From Acidobacteriota bacterium (GTDB lineage Bacteria > Acidobacteriota > Thermoanaerobaculia > Multivoradales > JBCCEF01): DNA of 64,000 nucleotides. A program made the translations under genes and the position numbers. Under the pieces are notes generated by a model. It worked only from the letters and a program-made list of their open reading frames with translations, did no database searches and was not told where the DNA came from. This document shows, piece by piece, positions 42,358 to 52,173 of this stretch; the first letter of the stretch is position 1; each line of letters opens with the position of its first letter. The stretch lies in the NCBI GenBank assembly GCA_039028635.1, contig JBCCHV010000006.1, forward strand, positions 1 through 64,000, given 5' to 3'.

Positions 42358-45300
42358 TTGCCGTCGGCTGTTTGTTGGACTGTTGGTCGCCTAATTTGGG
42401 GTTGGTCTGAGAGGTCGAATATCTCCTCTGTTCGCTTCGCAAGCTTTCGCCTGGACTCGACCGCCGGGCGCCTCTTCGAGCTGGCGACGGAAGAACGTCC
42501 CGTCGCCCTGACGCCGAAGGCCTACGATCTTCTCGCCCTCTTTCTGCGCCATCCCGGCGAGCTCCTCACCAAGAACCATCTGCTCGACACCGTCTGGGAA
42601 GGACGGAGTGTCACCGAAGGGGTCCTCAAGGTCACCATTCGCGAGCTGCGCAAGGTGCTGGGCGACGACGCTCGTCATCCCACCTACATCGAAACCGCTC
42701 ACCGCAAGGGGTATCGCTTCATCGCGCCGGTCGAGCGCGGGCCCTCGCCGCTGCGGCTGTCGGCGGAGGTTCCAGGGCGCCGCGAGCTGATCGGACGAGA
42801 GCACGAGCTGGCGGTGCTCGACCAGGCGTTCCAGGAATGCCTGACGGCCCAGCGCCGCACCTGTTTTCTCTCCGGCGGCGCCGGGATCGGCAAGACCCGC
42901 TTGGTGGAGTCGTTTCTCGAAGGCCTCGGCGACCCCTGGGTGATTCGGGGCCATTGCCTCGAGCACTATGGCGCCGGCGAGCCCTACCTGCCCCTGCTCG
43001 AGGCTCTCGGACGCCTCTGTCGCTCTCCCCGCGGCACTTCCCTGGTCCCCTTGCTGCGCCGCTTCGCTCCCACCTGGCTGCTGCAGATGTCTTCGCTGGT
43101 CCAGGAGTCGGAGTGGCAAGCCCTCCACCGCGAAACGGTCGGCGCCACTCCGGAGCGCATGCTGCGGGAAATGGCAGAAGCCCTCGAGGCCCTGAGCCAA
43201 GAATCGCCGGTAGTGCTGGTGCTCGAGGACCTCCACTGGAGCGACCGCTCCACCCTCGACCTGGTCTCGCTGCTGGCGCGCCGACCGGACCGCGCCCGCC
43301 TGCTCACCGTCGCCACCTTTCGACCGAGCGATCCCGGCGACGACGACCCGCCCCTCGAGCAGTTGAGCAGCGACCTCGAGGCGCGACGCCAAGGTCAGCT
43401 CCTCGAGCTCCAGGAGCTCGACAGCGGCCAGGTGGCGGCGCTGCTCGACAAGCGCTTCTCGCCGCACCGGTTTCCCCGCGACACTCCCCGCCGCCTGCTG
43501 CGCCATACGGGCGGCAATCCGCTGTTTCTCACCCTGCTGCTGGATGATCTGGTCGCCGAGGGCCGCATTCACCGCGACGGCGAGTCCTGGGTGCTCGATC
43601 AGGAGGCCCGCGGCATCGCTGTGCCGGATGAGATTCGCCAGCTCATCATGCGGCGTTTCGAAGGCTCCGGCGACCGCACCATCCTCGAGACCGCCGCCGT
43701 CGCCGGGGCCGAGTTCAGTGCCGCCGCCGTCGCCGCCGGCCTCGACCACACCGCCCTCGGCGTCGAAGAGACTTGTGAGCGCTGGGTACAGCGCGGCGTG
43801 CTGGTTCCGGCCGGCATCGAAGAGAGCGGTCAGGGCGCCCTCACGGCCCGTTACGGCTTCGCCCACGCTCTCTACCAGCAGGTGCTCTACGAAGCCCTAC
43901 CGTCGGCGCGACGCTCCCGCCTCCACCACCATCTCGGCCGCTTCCTCGAGCAAACCCACGGCGAGCGCGCCGATGCCGTGGCGAGCGAGCTGGCCAATCA
44001 CTTCGAGCGTGCCCTCGACCGCCCTCGAGCGATTCGCTACCTGCGCCGGGCGGCGGCCACGGCGGCCCGCCGCACCGCCAATCGTGAGGCCGTCGACCAC
44101 CTCGGGCAGGCCCTGGCCCTGCTCGGCGAGGACGAGTCGGCCCTCCGCCTCGAGCTGCTCAAGGAGCGGGGCCTGATCCACCGCGCCCGCGGCGACATGC
44201 CCTCGGCCGTTGCCGACTTCGAGAGCCTGGCGGCACTGGCGGCGCGCAGCGGCGCCCACGAGCAGGAGATCGAGGGCCTGCTCTACCTGGTGAGCGCCCT
44301 CTACTGGTTTCGGCGTGAGCGCTGCTTGACCCTGATCGACGACATCGAGCAGCGGGCCGCGGTCCTCGACGATCCTCTGCTGCAGACCCATGTGCGCGGT
44401 TACTGCGGTCACTGGAACCTCAACCTGCGCGGCTGGCGGGCGCAGGACGAAGCGGCCTTCCTGGCCGCCGTCGAGGCCGCCGAGAGCAGCGGTGATCGCG
44501 GCCTGGTGCGCCAACACACGGTCCGCCACGTCTACCTGAGCTGCCTGAAAGGCGACTACTCCGCCGCCGACCATCAGGGCGCCGCGGGCATGAGCCTGGC
44601 CCTCGACGAGGCCGATGCCTTCGACTACTTCGTGTGCCTTTTCTTCCGCGTCTGGGCTCGGCTCCACAACGGCCGCTGGGACGGCCTTGGCCCGATGATC
44701 CGCGACGGCATCACGATGGCCGAGAAGAATGGACACGAGACCTGGGCTCTGTTGCTGCGCATCGCCCTCGGTTGGCGCCACCAACAGGCGCGCGACCTCG
44801 AGACCGCCCGCCGCCTCTGCGAGCCCGCCCTGAGCCGCGCCCGGGAAGCCTATGGCGACACCGGTCAGCTGCTGTTCAAGAGTCTGATCGTCGCCGCCTG
44901 GGTCGACCTCGCGGGGGGCGATCCGTCGGCAGCCCTCGCCAAGCTCGCCGAAGTCCAGCGCCGACGCAGCGGCGATGCCGGGTTGATGGACTGGATTCTG
45001 CTCCTACCGCTCTCCCTCGGGAAGGCTCGCGCCGAGCTCGCCCAAGGGTCACCGGAGGTGGCCCAGCGCGCCGCCGAGGAGCTCCACAGCCTCGCCGTCG
45101 GCCCCGGAGAAAGCTCCTATCGCGCCCACGCCGCCACCCTGGTGATCGAAGCCGCCTTGGCTCAGGGAAGGCACGAAGGACTCGAAGAATGGGCGCGCGA
45201 GCTCGCTGGCGACCTCGCACCCCCGGTGGCCTGGGCCGGCGGACGCACCCTCGAACGGTTGCGGCGCCTGCAGGGACGGCCCGAGGAGGCCGCCGCCGCC

Positions 45301-45438
45301 CAACGGCAGGCTGCCCATGCGGTAGCGGTGCTCGATCAGCGGCTGAGCGACGACCTCGAGCTGCGGGCGACCTTTCGCGCCGACCGCGAGGTCGCCGAGC
45401 TCCTCGCCAACGGCGTCACCAGCTCTCAGGGGCGCTAA
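42358..45438 (+). CDS. Winged-helix / AAA ATPase / TPR signal-integrating regulator
   Basis: About 1026 residues. The N-terminal OmpR-type DNA-binding domain (about 25-125) has no receiver domain and ends HRKGYRFIAPVE. An AAA ATPase domain follows, with Walker A GGAGIGKTRL (173-182) and Walker B VVLVLEDLHWSD. A winged-helix-like segment and a long alpha-helical TPR region (about 560-1000) complete it. This is the build of large STAND-like transcription activators. Start is uncertain: TTG at 42358 lacks a ribosome binding site, while ATC at 42421 has GAGAGG seven bases upstream and leaves a tight N-terminus. It is divergent from an S8 protease. The 3' end overlaps fabF by four bases tail to tail. 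Confidence 0.88.
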   Translation: MPSAVCWTVGRLIWGWSERSNISSVRFASFRLDSTAGRLFELATEERPVALTPKAYDLLALFLRHPGELLTKNHLLDTVWEGRSVTEGVLKVTIRELRKVLGDDARHPTYIETAHRKGYRFIAPVERGPSPLRLSAEVPGRRELIGREHELAVLDQAFQECLTAQRRTCFLSGGAGIGKTRLVESFLEGLGDPWVIRGHCLEHYGAGEPYLPLLEALGRLCRSPRGTSLVPLLRRFAPTWLLQMSSLVQESEWQALHRETVGATPERMLREMAEALEALSQESPVVLVLEDLHWSDRSTLDLVSLLARRPDRARLLTVATFRPSDPGDDDPPLEQLSSDLEARRQGQLLELQELDSGQVAALLDKRFSPHRFPRDTPRRLLRHTGGNPLFLTLLLDDLVAEGRIHRDGESWVLDQEARGIAVPDEIRQLIMRRFEGSGDRTILETAAVAGAEFSAAAVAAGLDHTALGVEETCERWVQRGVLVPAGIEESGQGALTARYGFAHALYQQVLYEALPSARRSRLHHHLGRFLEQTHGERADAVASELANHFERALDRPRAIRYLRRAAATAARRTANREAVDHLGQALALLGEDESALRLELLKERGLIHRARGDMPSAVADFESLAALAARSGAHEQEIEGLLYLVSALYWFRRERCLTLIDDIEQRAAVLDDPLLQTHVRGYCGHWNLNLRGWRAQDEAAFLAAVEAAESSGDRGLVRQHTVRHVYLSCLKGDYSAADHQGAAGMSLALDEADAFDYFVCLFFRVWARLHNGRWDGLGPMIRDGITMAEKNGHETWALLLRIALGWRHQQARDLETARRLCEPALSRAREAYGDTGQLLFKSLIVAAWVDLAGGDPSAALAKLAEVQRRRSGDAGLMDWILLLPLSLGKARAELAQGSPEVAQRAAEELHSLAVGPGESSYRAHAATLVIEAALAQGRHEGLEEWARELAGDLAPPVAWAGGRTLERLRRLQGRPEEAAAAQRQAAHAVAVLDQRLSDDLELRATFRADREVAELLANGVTSSQGR

Positions 45439-46682
45439 AGACCGTACGTCGACATCACCAACGAGCCGTTGGTGCCACCGAAACCGAAGGAATTGGTGAC
45501 CGCCACTTCAAGGTTGGTGACCTCTCGCGCCGAATGGGGCACGAAGTCGAGGTCACAGCCCTCGCCCGGCTCGTCGAGGTTGAGGGTCGGGGGAAGGGTG
45601 CGGTGGCGCAGCGCGAGGGCGAGGATGCCCGCCTCGAGACCACCGGCAGCTCCCAGGAGATGTCCCGTGGAGCTCTTGGTCGAAGAGACCGCCAAGGCAT
45701 TGGCATGGTCCCCGAAGACGCGATGGATGGCCCGCACCTCGCCGAGGTCGCCGAGCGACGTCGAGGTGCCATGGGCATTGATGTAACCCACCCGGGTGGG
45801 CTCGATCGCCGCATCGTCGAGCGCCGCCTGCATCGCCCGGGCCGCACCGTCGCCATCGGGCAGCGGTGCCGAGATGTGGTAAGCGTCACCGCTCATGCCA
45901 TAACCCAGAATCTCGCAGTAGATCTCGGCACCACGACGGCGAGCCGACTCGAGCTCTTCGAGAATCAACAGGCCGGAGCCTTCGCCGATGACGAAGCCAT
46001 CGCGATCTTTGTCCCACGGCCGCGATGCCTTCTCAGGCTCGTCATTGCGGGTGGACAGGGCCTTCATGGCGGCGAAGCCACCGAGGGTGAGGGGCGTGAT
46101 CACCGCCTCCGTGCCGCCGGCGCACATGGCGTCGGCGTCGCCCCGCTGGATCAACCGGAAGGCATCTCCCACCGCATGAAGGCCCGTCGTACAGGCGGTG
46201 CAAGGGGCCGAGTTCGGCCCCCGCAGGCCATAACGGATCGAAACCTGGCCTGCCGCCATGTTGACGATCAGGCCCGGGATGAAGAACGGAGAGATGCGCT
46301 TCGGCCCGCGGTTGAGCAGGGTCTCGTGCATCTTCTCGATCAGCGGCAAGCCGCCGATTCCGGATCCCACCAGAGCACCGATGCGGTCGCGATTGCCGTC
46401 GTCGACCACCAGCCCCGAGTCCTCCATGGCGAAATCCGCCGCCGCCAAGGCGTAGTGGATGAAGGTGTCACTCTTCTTGACTTCCTTTTTGTCGAGAAAG
46501 TCCGTCGGATCGAAACCTTCGACCTCGCCGGCGATGCGCGACGGGTAGTCGTCCGTCACCTCGAAGCGGGTGATCGGTCCGATACCGCTGCGCCCGGCCA
46601 GCAGGCCGTCCCAGTTCACCGCCGTGCCGACGCCCAGCGGTGAAAGGAGACCCACTCCGGTGATGACCACTCGGCGACTCAT
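45435..46682 (-). CDS. fabF: Beta-ketoacyl-ACP synthase II
   Basis: A 415-residue cytosolic condensing enzyme that extends acyl-ACP with malonyl-ACP. The catalytic triad is visible: Cys164 in CTACTTGLHAVG, His304 in NAHGTSTSLGD and His341 in KSSTGHLLGAAGG. Length and the SFGFGGTNGSLV end are normal. It is the last gene of the DUF177-rpmF-plsX-fabD-fabG-acpP-fabF series, 57 bases after acpP. The ribosome binding site GAGGA precedes ATG. The stop overlaps the convergent regulator gene. Confidence 0.97.
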   Translation of the reverse strand: MSRRVVITGVGLLSPLGVGTAVNWDGLLAGRSGIGPITRFEVTDDYPSRIAGEVEGFDPTDFLDKKEVKKSDTFIHYALAAADFAMEDSGLVVDDGNRDRIGALVGSGIGGLPLIEKMHETLLNRGPKRISPFFIPGLIVNMAAGQVSIRYGLRGPNSAPCTACTTGLHAVGDAFRLIQRGDADAMCAGGTEAVITPLTLGGFAAMKALSTRNDEPEKASRPWDKDRDGFVIGEGSGLLILEELESARRRGAEIYCEILGYGMSGDAYHISAPLPDGDGAARAMQAALDDAAIEPTRVGYINAHGTSTSLGDLGEVRAIHRVFGDHANALAVSSTKSSTGHLLGAAGGLEAGILALALRHRTLPPTLNLDEPGEGCDLDFVPHSAREVTNLEVAVTNSFGFGGTNGSLVMSTYGL

Positions 46683-46739
46683 GGCTGGTCCTCGGGGAAG
46701 TTTGGTGCTCGGGTGGGCCGATAAGCCCGGGAGGGGGGT

Positions 46740-46982
46740 CTAGTTCTCTTTTTCGGCGTTGCTGTCGATGTAGCTGACGGCGTCCTGGACAGTGGCGATC
46801 TTCTCGGCGTCGTCGTCCGGGATCTCGATTCCGAACTCTTCCTCGAAGGCCATCACGAGCTCCACGATATCGAGCGAATCGGCGCCCAGATCGTCCGTGA
46901 AGCTGGCCTTGTCGGTGACTTCGTCACCGCCGACTCCGAGCTGCTCGACGATGATCGCCTTGACTTTGTCAGAAGTAGACAT
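46740..46982 (-). CDS. acpP: Acyl carrier protein
   Basis: An 80-residue acidic carrier protein holding growing acyl chains on a 4'-phosphopantetheine arm. The attachment site is Ser36 in [12 protein letters not shown]. The gene has a strong AAGGAGG ribosome binding site, fitting its need for high expression, and lies between fabG and fabF as in many bacteria. Confidence 0.98.
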   Translation of the reverse strand: MSTSDKVKAIIVEQLGVGGDEVTDKASFTDDLGADSLDIVELVMAFEEEFGIEIPDDDAEKIATVQDAVSYIDSNAEKEN

Positions 46983-47078
46983 GGTTCAATCCTCCTTCAG
47001 GTCTTCGTCTACGAACCCCGCGGTTCTAGCACAAAGGCCGCCCCAAGGTCTACGCAGGGCGGCGAGCGGGATGGGTCC

Positions 47079-47813
<735 letters not shown>

Positions 47814-47830
47814 GATGATTCTCCGCCCGG

Positions 47831-48760
47831 TCAGCCTTCGAGGCCCCGGTAGCTGTCCGCAGTGTTCAAGCTGATCTGGCGGGTACCGCGGGCGATGCGC
47901 CGGATGAGACCGGCGAGAACCTTGCCGGCCCCGATCTCGACGAAGCCCTCGACGCCGCCCTCGGTCGCCATCCAAGACACCGACTCGACCCAGCGCACCG
48001 GATTGTCGATCTGGCGGATGAGCGCATCGCGCGCGGCGTCCCCCCGGGTCACCGGCACAGCATCGACATTGACCACCACCGGCACCCGCGGATCGCGAAA
48101 TTCGGTGTTGTCGAGGAGCTCCGCCATCGCCTCCCGCGCCGGCGCCATCAACGAGCAGTGGAAGGGCGCCGAGACCGGCAGCGCCACCGCCTTGCGGGCG
48201 CCGCGCTCACGCGCCAGCTCGACCGCCCGCTCGACCGCCGCGCTGGCGCCGGCCAGTACCGTCTGACCGGGGGCGTTGTAGTTGGCCACGGCGCAGACCT
48301 GGTCGCCGGCCGCTTCCGCCGCCACCGCCTCGACGTCGGCAGCATCGAGGCCGAGGACAGCCGCCATCGCTCCCTCCCCTTCGGGCACCGCATCCTGCAT
48401 CAGCTCACCGCGGCGGCGAACCAGGCGCACCGCATCGCCAAAGGAAAGCACGTCCGCAGCGACCAGGGCCGAGTACTCGCCCAGGCTGTGACCGGCCATC
48501 GCCACCGCCGACAGGCGACCTTCCTGCGCCACTACCCGGTGGATGGCGGTAGACACGGTAAGCAGTGCCGGCTGCGTGTTGGCGGTGCGCCGCAGATCTT
48601 CTTCCGGGCCCTGCCAGCAAAGCTGCGACAGGCTGTAACCGAGCACCTCGTCGGCTTCGGCGAAGACCTCGCGGGCGACACTCCAGCCCTCCGCCCAGTC
48701 CTGCCCCATGCCGACCTTCTGGGACCCCTGCCCAGGAAAGACGAACGCCGTTTGACTCAT
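47831..48760 (-). CDS. fabD: Malonyl-CoA:ACP transacylase
   Basis: A 309-residue enzyme moving malonyl groups from CoA to acyl carrier protein. Start MSQTAFVFPGQGSQKVGMG is canonical. The nucleophile is Ser92 in GHSLGEYSALV and the catalytic His is 201 in VSAPFHCSLM. The start overlaps the plsX stop by four bases (ATGA), with GGGAGGA upstream inside plsX. In many bacteria fabH stands between plsX and fabD; here there is no room for it. Confidence 0.97.
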   Translation of the reverse strand: MSQTAFVFPGQGSQKVGMGQDWAEGWSVAREVFAEADEVLGYSLSQLCWQGPEEDLRRTANTQPALLTVSTAIHRVVAQEGRLSAVAMAGHSLGEYSALVAADVLSFGDAVRLVRRRGELMQDAVPEGEGAMAAVLGLDAADVEAVAAEAAGDQVCAVANYNAPGQTVLAGASAAVERAVELARERGARKAVALPVSAPFHCSLMAPAREAMAELLDNTEFRDPRVPVVVNVDAVPVTRGDAARDALIRQIDNPVRWVESVSWMATEGGVEGFVEIGAGKVLAGLIRRIARGTRQISLNTADSYRGLEG

Positions 48761-49797
48761 GCTCCCGCTTCCTCCCGATCGCCCAGGAGACGAGCCTCCT
48801 GGCTGTGCAGCTCCGCGATCTTGTCGCGGATCTTGTGGTGCAGGTTCGCGCCGCAAAACTCGACGGCCCGCCGGATGGCGCTCAACACCGCGCGCTCGTT
48901 GGATCGGCCGTGGGCGATGAAGCATCCGCCTTCGACCCCGAGCAGCGGCGCCGCGCCGTACTCGCGATAATCGGTTCGCCGGCGCAGGTTGTCGAAGGCC
49001 GGTTTGGCCATCAGATAACCGAGCCGGGTCCGCACTCCTTTCACCAGCTCTTCGCGCATCATGCGCCCGAGGAGCTGGGCCAGCGATTCGGCGCTCTTGA
49101 GCACCGCGTTGCCGACGAAGCCATCGCAAACGATGACGTCGACGGCACCATTGAACACGTCGCTGCCCTCGACATTGCCGACGAAGTTGAGGCCAGTGGT
49201 CTGCAAGACCTTGAAGACCTCGCGGGTGAGGTCGGTGCCCTTGCCCTCTTCCTCACCGATCGACAGCAGCCCGACCTTGGGAGCCCGCGTGCCGATCAAC
49301 TCTTGGGCATAGAAGTGGCCCATCACGGCGAACTGACGCAGGTGACCGGGCCGGGTGTCGACGTTGGCTCCGACGTCGAGGAGCACCGTTCGCCCGGTGC
49401 CGTTGGGAAGAATCGCCGCCAACGCCGGACGATCGACGCCGCGGACCGTGCCGATGACCATTTTGGCGACGATCATCGCGGCGCCGGTGTTGCCGGCGGA
49501 GACCATGCCCTGGGCTCGGCCTTCCCGCACCAGCTCGCCACAGCGGCGAATCGAGGAACGGCGTTTCTTGCGGATCGGCGAGATCGCCGGTTCGTCCATG
49601 CCGACGACCTGGTCTGCATGGACGATCTCGAGGCGATTGCCGGCGCCGGGGCCGAGGCTCGAGAGCTCTTGCCGCAGCACCGATTCCTCACCCACCAGGT
49701 AGATGGAAGTGCGATCTTCGCGCGCCGCCCGGAACGCACCGCGCACTACTGCCCGCGGTGCGTGATCTCCTCCCATGGCATCGACGGCGATCCACAT
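48757..49797 (-). CDS. plsX: Phosphate acyltransferase PlsX
   Basis: A 346-residue peripheral membrane enzyme forming acyl-phosphate from acyl-ACP for phospholipid synthesis. Recognised by IAVDAMGGDHAP at the start, VSAGNTGAAMIVAK, LDVGANVDTRPGHL, IGEEEGKGTDL and VCDGFVGNAVLKS. ATG start. The 170-base gap before it, after rpmF, leaves room for an extra promoter or an attenuator. Confidence 0.97.
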   Translation of the reverse strand: MWIAVDAMGGDHAPRAVVRGAFRAAREDRTSIYLVGEESVLRQELSSLGPGAGNRLEIVHADQVVGMDEPAISPIRKKRRSSIRRCGELVREGRAQGMVSAGNTGAAMIVAKMVIGTVRGVDRPALAAILPNGTGRTVLLDVGANVDTRPGHLRQFAVMGHFYAQELIGTRAPKVGLLSIGEEEGKGTDLTREVFKVLQTTGLNFVGNVEGSDVFNGAVDVIVCDGFVGNAVLKSAESLAQLLGRMMREELVKGVRTRLGYLMAKPAFDNLRRRTDYREYGAAPLLGVEGGCFIAHGRSNERAVLSAIRRAVEFCGANLHHKIRDKIAELHSQEARLLGDREEAGA

Positions 49798-49922
49798 GGC
49801 ACTGAACCGCGGTGATCCCCGACGGGGAGCCGCATTGGTTGGGCCGAATATTAGAGGTTCCTGCAGGGCGGCGGCGACCGCGCCATCACCGCCGGTACGG
49901 TCAACTCGTCAAGAGCAGGAGC

Positions 49923-49943
49923 CGCCGCCACCCCATGGCGGCG
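49923..49943 (-). other. Hairpin between rpmF and plsX
   Basis: Perfect 7-bp stem, CGCCGCC with GGCGGCG, and a 7-base loop, 25 bases after the rpmF stop. No T-run. It could set the ratio of ribosomal protein to PlsX transcript by partial termination or by protecting the 3' end of an rpmF mRNA. Confidence 0.28.
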
Positions 49944-49967
49944 AGCCGGCTCCACCCTCGCCCAGAA

Positions 49968-50153
49968 TCAGAGGGCGTCCTTGGGCTCGATGATGTCGCG
50001 GCCGCGGTAGGTTCCGCAGGACAGGCAGACGCGGTGCGGACGCTTCACCTCGCCGCAATCGGGGCAGAGGGACGAGCCCGGTCGGACCAGCGCATCGTGA
50101 GCCCGGCGGCGATTCCGGCGGGCCTTGGACGTACGTCGCTTCGGATTGGCCAT
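49968..50153 (-). CDS. rpmF: Ribosomal protein bL32
   Basis: A 61-residue large-subunit ribosomal protein. Start MANPKRRTSKARRNRRRAH is diagnostic. It is the zinc-binding form: Cys30/Cys33 (CPDC) and Cys43/Cys46 (CLSC). It lies between the DUF177 gene and plsX, the usual order linking ribosome and lipid synthesis genes. Confidence 0.97.
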   Translation of the reverse strand: MANPKRRTSKARRNRRRAHDALVRPGSSLCPDCGEVKRPHRVCLSCGTYRGRDIIEPKDAL

Positions 50154-50210
50154 TTCTTCAACCTCGTCGGCGGCGGTACCACCGCCTCGCTTGTGACTGG
50201 AGCCAGCAGG

Positions 50211-50738
50211 TCAGCCTTCCGGAAGGCGTCCCTTGAGCTCCCCGAGGGCCGCCCAACGAGGGTCGGGCGAAGACCCCTCGCAGGAACAGCTCCCGTCGTT
50301 CAAATCCGCCCCGCAGCCGGCACAAAGGCCCTGGCATTCGGAACGGCAAATCGGTTTCATCGGCACCCCGAGCTGAAGGTGCTCGAGCATCAGCGGCTGG
50401 GTGTCCAAGAACTCACCTTCGACATACAGCAGCCCGAGATCATCGGCCCTGAGCTCTACTTCGAGATCCGGCTCTTCGTCCTGCGCCACCACCATCAGCT
50501 CGATGTCGCTGATCAGCTCGTGATCGAAGGTCGTGAGACAGCGATCACATTGCAGGCCTTGGGAGGTTTCGAGGCGAGCTCGCAGCAAGAATCCTCCCTC
50601 GACCGCAAACACCCGCCCCCGCCAGATCACCGGCTCGAGGGACAAGAGCTCGGAGCGTCCGAGAGAAGCTGCCGGAATATCGACAGCGGTTTCCCACGTG
50701 ACAGGCTCGTTGCTGGCTTCTTCGAGGCGTATCTTCAC
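50211..50738 (-). CDS. DUF177 (YceD-like) protein
   Basis: A 175-residue protein of the DUF177 family, found directly upstream of rpmF in most bacteria. Cysteine pairs are typical: C64/C67 (CDRC) and C131, C135, C139, C142 in CRSECQGLCAGCGADLN, probably a metal site. Relatives are linked to 23S rRNA accumulation; the exact role is not settled. Start is GTG behind a GGGGGA stretch. First gene of the rpmF-plsX-fab operon; the gene before it on this strand is a glycosyltransferase 53 bases away, so an own promoter is likely. Confidence 0.92.
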   Translation of the reverse strand: MKIRLEEASNEPVTWETAVDIPAASLGRSELLSLEPVIWRGRVFAVEGGFLLRARLETSQGLQCDRCLTTFDHELISDIELMVVAQDEEPDLEVELRADDLGLLYVEGEFLDTQPLMLEHLQLGVPMKPICRSECQGLCAGCGADLNDGSCSCEGSSPDPRWAALGELKGRLPEG

Positions 50739-50791
50739 TTCGAGATCCCCCGAGGCGGAAGGCGGAGCCTACGCCATCGGTCGGAGGCCTG

Positions 50792-52171
50792 TCAATCTTC
50801 CCCGACTTCCGGCTCGGCCCGCGCCCCGAGCTCCACCAGATGCTCGCAGACGCCGGCGATCAGATCCTCCTGCCCCTCCTCGATCCCGAGGTCGGCGAGG
50901 TGTCGACCGATGCGCTCGAACCACTCGCTGTCGAGATCCGCGACCGGATAGGAGAGCAACGGGGGACGCGGCCGGAAGGGTGCCGCCGGCCGCGACCCAA
51001 AGCGCTCGAGGGCGGTGCCGTAGGCGTCGGCGGCATGACCCACCGTGTGAGCTTCCGCCATGTAGCGCCGGGCGTTGCGCCCCAGCCGCCGGCGCAGGTC
51101 GCGGTCCGCGGCCAGCAAGACCAGGGCGCGGGCGATCAGCTCTACCTCGCCGGCGCCCGGTTCGACCTTGAAGCAGCATCCTTCGGGGATCTCGGCGAAG
51201 GAGCCACCATCGCTCACCACCACCGCTTTGCCGAGGGCCAGCAGTCGCATCAGGGCCGCCGAGGTTTCGCCGGCGGTGGGGTGGCGTAGGTTGAGGGCGA
51301 TGTCGGCGGCCCGCATCCAGCGCTGGAAGTCGGCCATCGGCGTTCGTCCGAGCCAGCGCACGCCACAGCCGAGCTCGCCGGCCAGCAGGCGGTCGAGATC
51401 GAGCTGGGGATCGGCATCGCCGGCGAGCACGAAAAGCGCCTCGGGGTGGGCTCGACGGAGCCGTTGAAACGCCCGCAGACAGATCTCGATGCGCTTCGGT
51501 CGAGACAGGAAGCCAAAGGTCGCCACCACCAGTGTGTCGGGATCGAGGTCTAGCTGCTGGCGTGCGCCGGCCTTCCCACCGGCTTCCCCTGCGGTCTCCT
51601 CAGGGCGCAGGTGGAAGTGCTGCCGCACCACCTCCACCGCCGCCGCCGGACGGCTGGCGAGGATTCGTCGGCGCGCCGCCTCGCTGTGCACGATCACCCC
51701 CCGGGAGCGATCGACCAGACGCTCGAAGAGGGGGTAGCGAAAGGGATCCACCGGCAGCCCGCTGGTCACCATCCGCCGGCCGAGGCGGTAGCCCGTCGGG
51801 CCGCAGCAGTAGCGCAGGGTTTCGAGATAGGCCGCGATGTTTCCGGCCACGACGGTGCGTTCCCGCACCATGTGGTGCAACACCACCTCGTGCAGCACCA
51901 CCGTCCCGGGTATCTCGAGGGCGCAGTCGTAGAGCGCGCCGTGGAAATGCGGGTGGTTGCCGATCTGATAGACGACTGCATCGTAGTCGCCCGCCCGCCG
52001 CCGAAATTCCGCCACCGAGGGAGCCTCCTCCCAGGGCGCCGCCGGTCGGTAATCGGCCTCGGTGTAGACGTCGACGGCCCAGCGCCGGGCGAGCTCCGGT
52101 AGGAGCTCGGCGCTGTAGTCGGCGATCCCGGAGGGACGCGGTGGCAGCGGGCTGAGATAGGCGACGCGCAT
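50792..52171 (-). CDS. GT4-type glycosyltransferase
   Basis: A 459-residue retaining glycosyltransferase of GT-B fold. The N-terminal acceptor domain starts MRVAYLSPLPPRPSGIADYS. The donor domain shows VVATFGFLSRPKRIE and the sugar-nucleotide motif HPTAGETSAALMRLLALGKAVVVSD; the first Glu of the usual E-x7-E lies in GETSAAL, with the second position changed. A C-terminal extension of about 60 residues, rich in Pro/Arg and then acidic, is unusual. ATG at 52171 starts the conserved N-terminus. It is the last gene of the minus-strand half of the polysaccharide locus. Sugar specificity unknown. Confidence 0.88.
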   Translation of the reverse strand: MRVAYLSPLPPRPSGIADYSAELLPELARRWAVDVYTEADYRPAAPWEEAPSVAEFRRRAGDYDAVVYQIGNHPHFHGALYDCALEIPGTVVLHEVVLHHMVRERTVVAGNIAAYLETLRYCCGPTGYRLGRRMVTSGLPVDPFRYPLFERLVDRSRGVIVHSEAARRRILASRPAAAVEVVRQHFHLRPEETAGEAGGKAGARQQLDLDPDTLVVATFGFLSRPKRIEICLRAFQRLRRAHPEALFVLAGDADPQLDLDRLLAGELGCGVRWLGRTPMADFQRWMRAADIALNLRHPTAGETSAALMRLLALGKAVVVSDGGSFAEIPEGCCFKVEPGAGEVELIARALVLLAADRDLRRRLGRNARRYMAEAHTVGHAADAYGTALERFGSRPAAPFRPRPPLLSYPVADLDSEWFERIGRHLADLGIEEGQEDLIAGVCEHLVELGARAEPEVGED

Positions 52172-52173
52172 CG

